A stretch of DNA of 64,000 bases from Desulfitobacterium dichloroeliminans LMG P-21439 (GTDB taxonomy: Bacteria; Bacillota; Desulfitobacteriia; Desulfitobacteriales; Desulfitobacteriaceae): NCBI RefSeq assembly GCF_000243135.2, contig NC_019903.1:596001-660000 (forward strand), read 5' to 3'. The stretch's first letter is position 1. Each line of letters opens with the position of its first letter. Positions 17,637 to 24,582 of the stretch are shown here, one piece after another. The notes under the pieces are model-generated. The model saw only the letters and a list, made by a program, of their open reading frames with translations. It ran no database searches and was not told where the DNA came from. Both the position numbers and the translations under genes were made by a program.

Positions 17637-19302
17637 TACATCCTAGATTCTACGTCAGTACTTCAAAAAGCATAATCAAAGCCTTGATAAATATGCGTTC
17701 CTTCGAAATTCAGCTTTCACCCATTGGGTGAAAGAAAAGTGCTCAAAAATATGTTAAATTATCAGCTTTTATGACTCGATATATGGTAAAATAATAGTAA
17801 GAAAAGTAGTAAAAAGGGGTTCTAATTATGATTAATAAAATTGATTTCAAAGCTAAGAATCTAACATCAAATGCAGGTCTTTTTCTGCTCCTTGAGAATG
17901 CAAAAAGCAATGGGATTTTTGATTTTATTGAAAATGACCTCGTATTTGATAATGACTCAACAAATAAAATCAAGATGAATCATATAAAGACCATGCTCTG
18001 CGGTCACTTCATTGGCATTGATAAGTTAGAACGTCTAAAGCTACTTCAAAATGATCCCCTCGTCAACGAGTTTGATATTTCCGTAAAAGAACCTGAAACA
18101 GTGTCACGGTTTCTAGGAAACTTCAACTTCAAGACAACCCAAATGTTTAGAGACATTAATTTTAAAGTCTTTAAAAAACTGCTCACTAAAAGTAAATTGA
18201 CATCCATTACGATTGATATTGATAGTAGTGTAATTAACGTAGAAGGTCATCAAGAAGGTGCGTCAAAAGGATATAATCCTAAGAAACTGGGAAACCGATG
18301 CTACAATATCCAATTTGCATTTTGCGACGAATTAAAAGCATATGTTACCGGATTTGTAAGAAGTGGCAATACTTACACTGCAAACGGTGCTGCGGAAATG
18401 ATCAAAGAAATTGTTGCTAACATCAAATCAGACGATTTAGAAATTTTATTTCGAATGGATAGTGGCTACTTTGATGAAAAAATTATCGAAACGATAGAAT
18501 CTCTTGGATGCAAATATTTAATTAAAGCCAAAAGTTATTCTACACTCACCTCACAAGCAACGAATTCATCAATTGTATTCGTTAAAGGAGAAGAAGGTAG
18601 AGAAACTACAGAACTGTATACAAAATTAGTTAAATGGGAAAAAGACAGAAGATTTGTCGTATCTCGCGTACTGAAACCAGAAAAAGAAAGAGCACAATTA
18701 TCACTTTTAGAAGGTTCCGAATACGACTACTTTTTCTTTGTAACAAATACTACCTTGCTTTCTGAAAAAGTAGTTATATACTATGAAAAGCGTGGTAATG
18801 CTGAAAACTATATCAAAGAAGCCAAATACGACATGGCGGTGGGTCATCTCTTGCTAAAGTCATTTTGGGCGAATGAAGCCGTGTTTCAAATGATGATGCT
18901 TTCATATAACCTATTTTTGTTGTTCAAGTTTGATTCCTTGGACTCTTCAGAATACAGACAGCAAATAAAGACCTTTCGTTTGAAGTATGTATTTCTTGCA
19001 GCAAAAATAATCAAAACCGCAAGATATGTAATCATGAAGTTGTCGGAAAACTATCCGTACAAGGGAGTGTATGAAAAATGTCTGGTATAATAAGAATATC
19101 ATCAATAAAATTGAGTGTTGCTCTGTGGATAACTTGCAGAGTTTATTAAGTATCATTGCAGCAAAGATGAAATCAATGATTTATCAAAAATGATTGAAAG
19201 GTGGTTGTAAATAATGTTACAATGTGTGAGAAGCAGTCTAAATTCTTCGTGAAATAGTGATTTTTGAAGCTAATAAAAAACACACGTGGAATTTAGGTAC
19301 AT
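17637..19302. mobile_element. IS1380-family insertion sequence with 5-bp target duplication
   Basis: The element proper is 17642-19297 (1656 bp). Its ends are inverted repeats beginning CCTA: CCTAGATTCTACGT at the left and CCTAAATTCCACGT (reverse complement) at the right. TACAT occurs at both flanks (17637-17641 and 19298-19302). About 185 bp at the left and 207 bp at the right of its gene are noncoding. Short duplications and CCT-starting ends fit the IS1380 family. Confidence 0.92.
17828..19090 (+). CDS. IS1380-family transposase
   Basis: The 420-residue DDE transposase is intact. The first Asp lies in 'SITIDIDSSVINVEGHQEGASKGYNPKK', near residue 140 and diagnostic for IS1380. The second lies in 'LFRMDSGYFDEKII'. 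The Glu lies in 'YEKRGNAENYIKEAKYDM'. The base composition is clearly more AT-rich than in the neighbouring hydrogenase genes, consistent with recent arrival. It reads opposite to the host gene. An intact frame and a perfect duplication suggest a recent, possibly still mobile copy. Confidence 0.95.
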   Translation: MINKIDFKAKNLTSNAGLFLLLENAKSNGIFDFIENDLVFDNDSTNKIKMNHIKTMLCGHFIGIDKLERLKLLQNDPLVNEFDISVKEPETVSRFLGNFNFKTTQMFRDINFKVFKKLLTKSKLTSITIDIDSSVINVEGHQEGASKGYNPKKLGNRCYNIQFAFCDELKAYVTGFVRSGNTYTANGAAEMIKEIVANIKSDDLEILFRMDSGYFDEKIIETIESLGCKYLIKAKSYSTLTSQATNSSIVFVKGEEGRETTELYTKLVKWEKDRRFVVSRVLKPEKERAQLSLLEGSEYDYFFFVTNTTLLSEKVVIYYEKRGNAENYIKEAKYDMAVGHLLLKSFWANEAVFQMMMLSYNLFLLFKFDSLDSSEYRQQIKTFRLKYVFLAAKIIKTARYVIMKLSENYPYKGVYEKCLV

Positions 19303-19973
19303 TATTAATAAACTCGAGGATAGTGATAAGATAACCGCGATAGCGGTTGATTTTATCGGCATCCACGTGCATGGTACACCCTCCGGGTACAATCCCGTGC
19401 CCATGGGGAGCCTTGCCCCCGAAAACTCCGAACGCCGCATGTGCATACCGAGAAACTTCGATGGCTTGGAAATAATGATCAGTCATACGTTGATCTTCTT
19501 GGGGAGTAAGGCGAATATCTCCCTCCAAATGAGGTAGGAAGGGGGGGATGTCGGGGCCTTTGAAATAATCAGGCATGCTCAGAAGGTAGAAATGACGGAG
19601 ATGATTCTGCAGGAAATCACTACCCATAATAAGATTGCGGAGGACCAATCCGTTCGGTGGAACGGCCATCCCCAGGGCTTGCTCCACTGCATAAGACGCC
19701 GCCACCCCATGAACTGAGGAGCAGATGCCGCAGATGCGCTGCGTATAATAAGGCATATCAAAAGCGGATCGACCTTCGAGAATTTGCTCAAAGCCTCGGT
19801 AGAGGGTATCCGCGATCAAGGCGTCTTGGATCACTCCGTTTTCTAGATGGGCCTCTACCAACATCGGATTGTGGATTCGGGTAAACGGAAAAACAACCTT
19901 CTTCTCCAGTAAGCTCACTCCTCGTTCACTTGTAAAATCAACCGCCCATGTCGATTGGCGGCATCACTTTTGG

Positions 19974-21100
19974 TCATTGCTGAGATTTCTTGGGCCGATA
20001 GGTATGATACGTCTTGGCTTTCTTCAGCTGGATCTTTTTCTTCACCTGGTTCGTCGATTGAATTAGATTCCGATGAAGACGTCCTTTATAAAGTGAGCTT
20101 AGAAAATGTCCGCCAATCCCTAGGGTAGCTAAGCCTAAGACCCCTCTACCGATTCGATCGGTTGTTTCGCGGGTTCCTCCGGGGAAGGTGATGTCGGAAA
20201 AATGATTGGTAAAAGGCTCCATAAGATCAGGAAACCCGGGCTCGGTGCAGCCGATGCAGGGAGAGTTACAGCCGATTGGCCAGTTGTAGCGGTCGTTCCA
20301 GCGACGGATAGGGCAGTCGGCATAGGTGACGGGTCCTTTGCAGCCTACGCGGTAAAGACATTCCTTCTGACCGATATCTGTAGCAAAGATACCTTGGTCG
20401 TAGTAACGACGTCGCGGGCAGTTGTTATGAATGGTTTCTCCGTAAAACATTTTGGGACGGCCGAATTTTTCTAGTTCAGGCTCCCCATATAGAGCCAAAT
20501 GCAGAAGGGTACCCATAATCCAATCCGGATGGGCAGGGCAACCGGAGACATTGATAATTCGGCGTTCGGGGAGGATCGTTTGTGTACCGGTACTCTGGGA
20601 CGGGTTAGGATACCCAGAGGCAGGCCCCCCATAAGTAGCACAATTACCTATGGCCACGATATATTTAGCTTTTAAACCCAGCCTACGAACCAGGTCCAGG
20701 CCTGTGACCATTTGGCCGTTTTCGAGGCCGGCGTAATTATAATGACCATTATCTCTACGCGCGATAGATCCTTGGACAATAAGTATGAATTCATGGGCTA
20801 GAGTTTCTTCCATATCCAATAAGACCTTATAGGCTGACTCCCCTTGGGTTTGCATCATGGTCCAGTCATAACGCCATTCAGTGATGTTGGTAAAAATATC
20901 GGATAGTGTCGGTGTCCAAATATTATCTAAAGAGATACTATCTCCGGTACAGGTTCCCGTCTCTACCATCAGAATGGGTAGCTTCTTTTAATATCTCCTT
21001 GAGCTAAGGCTTTTTCTAATTCGGGGGTTACTAAGCTGATAAAGTTGCCAAGAATGGCTCCTTTGACGACCAGCTTAAGAAATTCTCGACGGTTCAGCAC
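19974..21100 (-). pseudogene. [NiFe] hydrogenase small subunit, frameshifted between Tat signal and mature chain
   Basis: A Tat-type leader starts at GTG 21100 behind AAGGAGGG: 'LNRREFLKLVVKGAILG', with the twin-arginine NRREFLK. It reads into 'GDIKRSYPF' and a stop. The mature subunit follows in another frame: 'KKLPILMVETGTCTGDS', then Cys clusters ('GNCATYGGP', 'VSGCPAHP', 'CYRVGCKGP', 'GCNSPCIGCTEPGFPD') for three Fe-S centres, and a C-terminal membrane helix (VLGLATLGIGGHFLSSL). One extra A in the A4 run at 20986-20989 would join both frames as 'DIKKKLPIL'. A single-base deletion, a sequencing error, or less likely recoding could explain it. Confidence 0.85.
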
Positions 21101-21150
21101 ATCATAACCCTCCTTAAAGGAATATTTTCCCCCAAAGAAGGGCTAATCAT

Positions 21151-21285
21151 TCAAAAAACAAGAAGTGGAGTTATGAAAAATCATAACTCCACTTCTTGTT
21201 TGGGTAACGAAGTAGACTGGTCACAAATTCCTGCGTCCAGGAATTTATTACGCAACATCAGGGAAACGCGGCATTTCTCCTGACT
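21151..21285 (-). ncRNA. Candidate small RNA or hydrogenase leader, copy A
   Basis: A minus-strand promoter (TTGATA at 21319-21314, 17 nt, TATTTT at 21296-21291) faces a 135-nt unit that begins near AGTCAGGAG. The unit contains a perfect 9-bp hairpin (AAATTCCTG, loop GACG) and ends in a 19-bp perfect terminator stem (21158-21199) with a T run. The hydrogenase small-subunit start lies 50 bp beyond the terminator, so it could be an attenuated leader or a free RNA. Copy B at 23620-23720 shares promoter and start sequence. Confidence 0.6.
21152..21201 (-). terminator. Very strong terminator hairpin before the hydrogenase operon
   Basis: A perfect stem of about 19 bp (arms at 21158-21176 and 21181-21199, 4-nt loop) is followed by six T on the minus strand. 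Confidence 0.85.
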
Positions 21286-21553
21286 ATGACAAAATATCAT
21301 GGAACATGTCTAATATCAAGGAACAATTTTATCTACCATAGGAAAATAGTACCGAAATTCATTCAAGTATGAGAAAGAACTTGCTTTTTTGCCCTTTTTC
21401 TTTTTGTTTGGGTATTTTCCTTTTTCGGCTGCACTGTTCCAATAATTTTCCCTCTTCTACGGACAATGACCCAATGCTTGATACTTTCATATAATGCTAG
21501 AGTGGTAGAAATAAGGTATGAATATTCGATTCTATGACTTAGGAGGTTAAAGG

Positions 21554-22912
21554 ATGAACTTTCGGTTTTTCCCTTTTGCACAAAGAATGAACTATGGCCA
21601 TCTTTTTCTTGGTCTAGATACTCAAGTCCCCCTAGCTTCGGGAAGTTCAATTACAGGAATTAACTTTGATAACGGGGCGACCACCCCGCCGCTCCGATCC
21701 GTCATGGAAGAAATTAATCGCTTTGCTCCCATGTATGGATCAGTTCATCGAGGAGCAGGGTATAAATCCGTTGTATCCTCCCAGATTTATGAGCAAGCCC
21801 GGACAGAAGTTCTCAAGTTTGTCGGTGGAGATCCTCGAACCGATGTTGTGATCTTCGTTAAAAATGCTTCCGAGGCACTTAATAAGTTAGCCAATCGTTT
21901 ATACCATAAGCATAAGCGGGAAGTCGTTTTGACGACTTGGATGGAACACCACTCCAACCTTCTGCCATGGCGGGAAAAATTTTCTGTCGACTACATAGAG
22001 GTTGATGAACAAGGTCGCCTGCGCTTGGACGATCTTGTGGCCAAACTAGAGCGCTACCAAGGGGCTGTCAAGCTGGTGACGGTCACCGGAGCTTCCAATG
22101 TGACAGGCCATCGGAATCCCATCTATAAGATTGCCGAGCTAGCCCATCGTTATGGAGCGAAGATCTGTGTGGATGGAGCCCAGCTGGTTCCCCATGCTCC
22201 TGTCGATATGCGTCCAAGCCATTCCCCTGAGCATATTGATTTTTTAGCCTTCTCAGCCCATAAAATGTATGCGCCCTTCGGAACCGGAGTGTTGATTGGT
22301 CCCCGGGCTTTTTTTGAACAGGGTGCCCCAGATTATTCGGGCGGGGGAACAGCCCAACTGGTGACGCCTGACCGGATAATTTGGGAGGATGCGCCTCATA
22401 AAGAAGAAGCCGGAACGCCTAACCTGATGGGGGTCGTTGCCCTCGTTGCAGCAATCCGAACCCTAAGCGCTCTTGGTATGAAAAAGGTGCTACAGCATGA
22501 AGAAGAGTTATTGGGATACGCCTATGAACGTCTGCGCTGGATGGATGGCCTAACGTTCTATGGTGGAATCCCTCTTAATCAGCAACAGCTCTCACAAAGG
22601 ATTGGAGTCATCCCTTTCAATGTAGAAGGATTATTTCATGAAGATGTGGCCGAGCTTCTCGCCCGCGAGGGAGGAATCGCCGTGCGGAATGGTTGTTTTT
22701 GTGCCCAACCCTATGTTCAGAGACTTCTGCATATCTCTAAGCAGGAGATGGAACAGCATATGGCCAATCCCTCCTTGCCTCATCCAGGAATGGTCAGAGT
22801 GAGCCTTGGCCTTTATAACACCAAAGAAGAAATTGATGTTTTTATTGATATATTAGGGCGAATTGTCAGTACTCGGTCAAGATCCTTACGCTCAGCGAAG
22901 ATGGGATATTAA
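21554..22912 (+). CDS. Class V aminotransferase, cysteine desulfurase (SufS/Csd-like)
   Basis: The 452-residue PLP enzyme starts behind TTAGGAGG. 'NFDNGATTPPL' and 'MYGSVHRGAGYKS' near residues 36-70, 'TWMEHHSNLLPW' near 132, 'DGAQLVPHAPVD' near 210 and the PLP lysine in 'FSAHKMYAPFGTG' near 235 are the standard order. The catalytic Cys lies in 'VRNGCFCAQPYVQRL' near 375, the SufS/Csd-type position. It would release sulfur from cysteine as an enzyme persulfide. No suf, isc or NifU-like partner is adjacent, so its acceptor is unknown. The N-terminal 30 residues extend beyond typical SufS. Confidence 0.85.
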   Translation: MNFRFFPFAQRMNYGHLFLGLDTQVPLASGSSITGINFDNGATTPPLRSVMEEINRFAPMYGSVHRGAGYKSVVSSQIYEQARTEVLKFVGGDPRTDVVIFVKNASEALNKLANRLYHKHKREVVLTTWMEHHSNLLPWREKFSVDYIEVDEQGRLRLDDLVAKLERYQGAVKLVTVTGASNVTGHRNPIYKIAELAHRYGAKICVDGAQLVPHAPVDMRPSHSPEHIDFLAFSAHKMYAPFGTGVLIGPRAFFEQGAPDYSGGGTAQLVTPDRIIWEDAPHKEEAGTPNLMGVVALVAAIRTLSALGMKKVLQHEEELLGYAYERLRWMDGLTFYGGIPLNQQQLSQRIGVIPFNVEGLFHEDVAELLAREGGIAVRNGCFCAQPYVQRLLHISKQEMEQHMANPSLPHPGMVRVSLGLYNTKEEIDVFIDILGRIVSTRSRSLRSAKMGY

Positions 22913-22919
22913 CCCCTGA

Positions 22920-22957
22920 CTAACATACAGAGGGCTGAATCGCCCTCTGTATGTTAG
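22920..22957 (+). terminator. Hairpin after the desulfurase gene
   Basis: A perfect 16-bp stem (arms 22920-22935 and 22942-22957) with a 6-nt loop lies 7 bp after the stop. The following T content is modest, so it may work poorly as a plus-strand terminator, or serve both strands. Confidence 0.7.
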
Positions 22958-22982
22958 TGTTGCTCAATAGAGCTAGTATTAA

Positions 22983-23303
22983 TTAGCTTGCGTGATTTCT
23001 AAAAAGTCTAGAACCTTCTTCGTTGCTAGTAGAAGCCCTATAGGAATGAGAATGGCCACAGTCACAGGTTGTGCAGCCCTGCAGGCAGTGGACATGCCCG
23101 CCATTAGGACAGGGTATACTCGGTCCTGTACACCCTCTATAATGATGAACATGACCATGATCACAGGTGGTTACACCTGCATAATAGTGGACGTGAGAAT
23201 TGCCATAAGAGACAACTGGGCCGGTTATGCCACTCGTGCAGTGTATATGCGCATTCACACAAGAAGTCAGTGCACCATAGGAATGCACATGATTTGAATA
23301 CAT
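22983..23303 (-). CDS. YmaF-family His-rich repeat protein
   Basis: The 106-residue protein is built of about six repeats of an 'H-x-H-x-Y-x-G-x-T' type unit: HVHSYGALTS, HIHCTSGITG, HVHYYAGVTT, HVHHYRGCTG, HVHCLQGCTT and HSHSYRASTS. Gly, Asn and Cys fill the turns. This matches the small Bacillus YmaF family as recalled, whose function is not known. The regular His pairs suggest metal binding or a beta-rich surface structure; spore or coat association is a guess. The start follows GAGGCGA. There is no signal peptide. The 600 bp upstream contain several noncoding signals. Confidence 0.75.
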   Translation of the reverse strand: MYSNHVHSYGALTSCVNAHIHCTSGITGPVVSYGNSHVHYYAGVTTCDHGHVHHYRGCTGPSIPCPNGGHVHCLQGCTTCDCGHSHSYRASTSNEEGSRLFRNHAS

Positions 23304-23472
23304 AAAATCGCCTCGCTTTGAATCAAGTATCGTTCAATACAGGATATGCTTTATAAGCGTGACTTGGGATAGTTAGGGATTGGCTTTCTTATACAATCCT
23401 ATTCCGTGGAATAGATATAGTTTCAGTAATTTGTTATAACTTTTCACAAATCGTTCACAAACTAGCAACATA

Positions 23473-23501
23473 TTGCTCACTTTTATGGGCTATTATATAA
23501 T
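23473..23501 (+). promoter_or_regulatory. Promoter of candidate C-rich small RNA
   Basis: TTGCTC (23473-23478), 17 nt, then a consensus TATAAT (23496-23501). There is no open reading frame downstream before a terminator. Confidence 0.6.
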
Positions 23502-23507
23502 CATACC

Positions 23508-23575
23508 TTTTCCTTTTAGCCTCCTTTGAAGATATATATTTTCTTCCCCTGCCAGAAATGGCAGGGTCTTATTTT
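23508..23575 (+). ncRNA. Candidate short C-rich regulatory RNA
   Basis: A unit of about 68 nt lies between the TATAAT promoter and a strong terminator. It contains CCTCCTTT (an anti-Shine-Dalgarno-like sequence) and TTCCCC just before the terminator stem. This layout is like that of Firmicute C-rich small RNAs (FsrA, RoxS/RsaE type), which pair with ribosome sites. The boundaries are estimates. Confidence 0.5.
23547..23575 (+). terminator. Terminator of the plus-strand small RNA
   Basis: The stem CCCTGCC/GGCAGGG (23547-23553, 23560-23566) with a 6-nt loop is followed by TCTTATTTTTT. Confidence 0.82.
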
Positions 23576-23619
23576 TTATGTACACGAGTGTATTGCACTC
23601 GAGTGTAGCATTACCTTGT

Positions 23620-23720
23620 GAAAATGAAAAGAATCCCCACATCTGGGGATTCCATTGCGCAAATCCAGAAGATAAAGCGCCAGTTATTGTATGGCTTTGA
23701 TTGCTTTATTTCCTGACTCT
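23620..23720 (-). ncRNA. Candidate small RNA, copy B
   Basis: The minus-strand promoter TTGACT (23755-23750), 17 nt, TACTTT (23732-23727) drives a unit of about 100 nt beginning AGTCAGGAAAT. It can fold into a long stem (AGGAAATAAAGC with GCTTTATCTTCT, inner GCCA/TGGC) and ends in a 9-bp terminator stem (23631-23652) with a TTTTCATTTT tail. There is no open frame. The start sequence and the promoter spacer CATGTCCCATGATA are nearly those of copy A at 21.2 kb. Confidence 0.6.
23621..23652 (-). terminator. Terminator of small RNA copy B
   Basis: The perfect stem GAATCCCCA/TGGGGATTC with a 4-nt loop is followed on the minus strand by TTTTCATTTT. Confidence 0.8.
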
Positions 23721-23893
23721 TACAAAAAAGTATCATGGGACATGCGTAAAGTCAATGTTTTCAACAAAAATAGACATCAAAATATACGAATTTTCTCAAA
23801 TAAGCAAAAATAGCGCTTATAATTGAGAATAGGTGGGTACCTGTTCAAGATGCCTTAAGACATCACTGAGCAACACAACTCAATCAATGACAG

Positions 23894-23922
23894 TTGACTT
23901 CCCTATTAAAATCAGGTAGAAT
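23894..23922 (+). promoter_or_regulatory. Promoter of tRNA-Thr(CGU)
   Basis: TTGACT (23894-23899), 17 nt, TAGAAT (23917-23922), ending 18 bp before the tRNA. Confidence 0.75.
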
Positions 23923-23940
23923 TACAATCGTTAAAAAAAT

Positions 23941-24015
23941 GCCAATGTGGCTCAGGGGTAGAGCAGCTCACTCGTAATGAGCAGGTCGTCGGTTCGATTC
24001 CGACCATTGGCTCCA
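23941..24015 (+). tRNA. tRNA-Thr (anticodon CGU)
   Basis: The cloverleaf is complete. The acceptor arms GCCAATG/CATTGGC pair fully. The D arm is GCTC..GAGC and the anticodon arm GCTCA-CTCGTAA-TGAGC has CGT at its centre. The T arm carries GGTTCGATTCC, and CCA is encoded (24013-24015). It reads ACG threonine codons. Confidence 0.97.
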
Positions 24016-24026
24016 GTAGGACTTAG

Positions 24027-24053
24027 ACACCGCAAGAGATTGCGGTGTTTTTT
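24027..24053 (+). terminator. Terminator after tRNA-Thr(CGU)
   Basis: The stem ACACCGCAA/TTGCGGTGT with loop GAGA is followed by six T. Confidence 0.88.
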
Positions 24054-24113
24054 ATTATACTAGCACAAAGCACAGTAGATTCAATATGCGCAATAAGTAA
24101 GCTAAATAAACAA

Positions 24114-24131
24114 GGGCACCTTCGGGTGCCC
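24114..24131 (-). terminator. Terminator after the DUF378 gene
   Basis: The stem GGGCACC/GGTGCCC with a TTCG loop lies 20 bp beyond the stop, with a T-rich stretch on the minus strand. Confidence 0.75.
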
Positions 24132-24150
24132 ATTGTACGTTAATTATTTA

Positions 24151-24372
24151 TTATTTAGATCGTACATCAGAGTCATTAAAAAGAAAAGTGATTGAATAAA
24201 GACCGGCAAGGCCGACTAGAGAATAAATTATTCTGCTTAATCCAGAGGAAGGTCTTACTGTATCCCCTCCAAAAAGAGAAGTTACAAGATCCCACTGGAA
24301 TACTCCAACTAGTAGCCAATTGAGGGCCCCAACTATCACGAGGATAAGAGCTGTTCTTGATAACCAATTCAT
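24151..24372 (-). CDS. DUF378 family small membrane protein (YuzA-like)
   Basis: The 73-residue protein has two membrane helices: 'TALILVIVGALNWLLVGVF' (about 7-25) and 'IIYSLVGLAGLYSITFLF' (about 48-65). 'GALNWLLVGVFQWDLV' is the hallmark of DUF378, a widespread family of unknown role in the cytoplasmic membrane. The start follows AGGAGGC. The gene is monocistronic with its own terminator. Confidence 0.88.
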   Translation of the reverse strand: MNWLSRTALILVIVGALNWLLVGVFQWDLVTSLFGGDTVRPSSGLSRIIYSLVGLAGLYSITFLFNDSDVRSK

Positions 24373-24527
24373 TAATAAAGCCTCCTATTATAATTTATTA
24401 AAGTGATAATGATATTATTGGTAAATTCTACTAACTTTATACCTATTTATAAGGTCCAAATTTAAAAAGGTGTTTTTTTACGGCAAAGAGTTTACAAGTT
24501 ATACAACTGCCCACTTAAAATACATAT

Positions 24528-24558
24528 AAGCCGCCAAAAGTATCAGTTTTGGCGGCTT
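24528..24558 (-). terminator. Terminator after the DEAD-box helicase
   Basis: A perfect 12-bp stem (AAGCCGCCAAAA, 7-nt loop) lies just beyond the helicase stop on the minus strand. Confidence 0.8.
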
Positions 24559-24561
24559 GGT

Positions 24562-24582
24562 TTATCTATCTATCTATCTATT
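24562..24582. repeat. Tetranucleotide (CTAT) microsatellite over the helicase stop codon
   Basis: About five tandem CTAT units run across the helicase TAG stop (24576-24574). A gain or loss of one unit could shift the stop by a few codons. Confidence 0.7.

Larger units (their letters stand above)
16854..19918 (-). pseudogene. [NiFe] hydrogenase large subunit, interrupted by an IS1380 element
   Basis: The N-terminal part (19918 to 19303) has the first nickel motif 'RICGICSSVHG' near residue 61. The C-terminal part (17641 to 16854) has the second, 'DPCFSCSVH', then 'LIDGERLHTLNVRV', the tail a maturation protease would remove. Deleting 17642-19297 and one copy of the 5-bp duplication TACAT rejoins a single frame of 468 codons, reading '...LEFINNVMIPDVEF', exactly the family pattern. 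Without excision the N-terminal product stops shortly inside the IS. The catalytic subunit of a group 1 uptake enzyme is therefore inactivated here. Confidence 0.93.

Noticed and set aside
21363-21650. Minus-strand frame of 95 codons overlapping the desulfurase start
   Set aside because: Very Lys/Arg- and Ser-rich, antisense to a firm coding region, no ribosome site.
23576-23625. CRISPR-like or tandem repeat suggested by ACGAGTG/CACTCG copies
   Set aside because: It is a single short hairpin between two terminators, not a repeat-spacer array. No CRISPR array was seen anywhere in the window.
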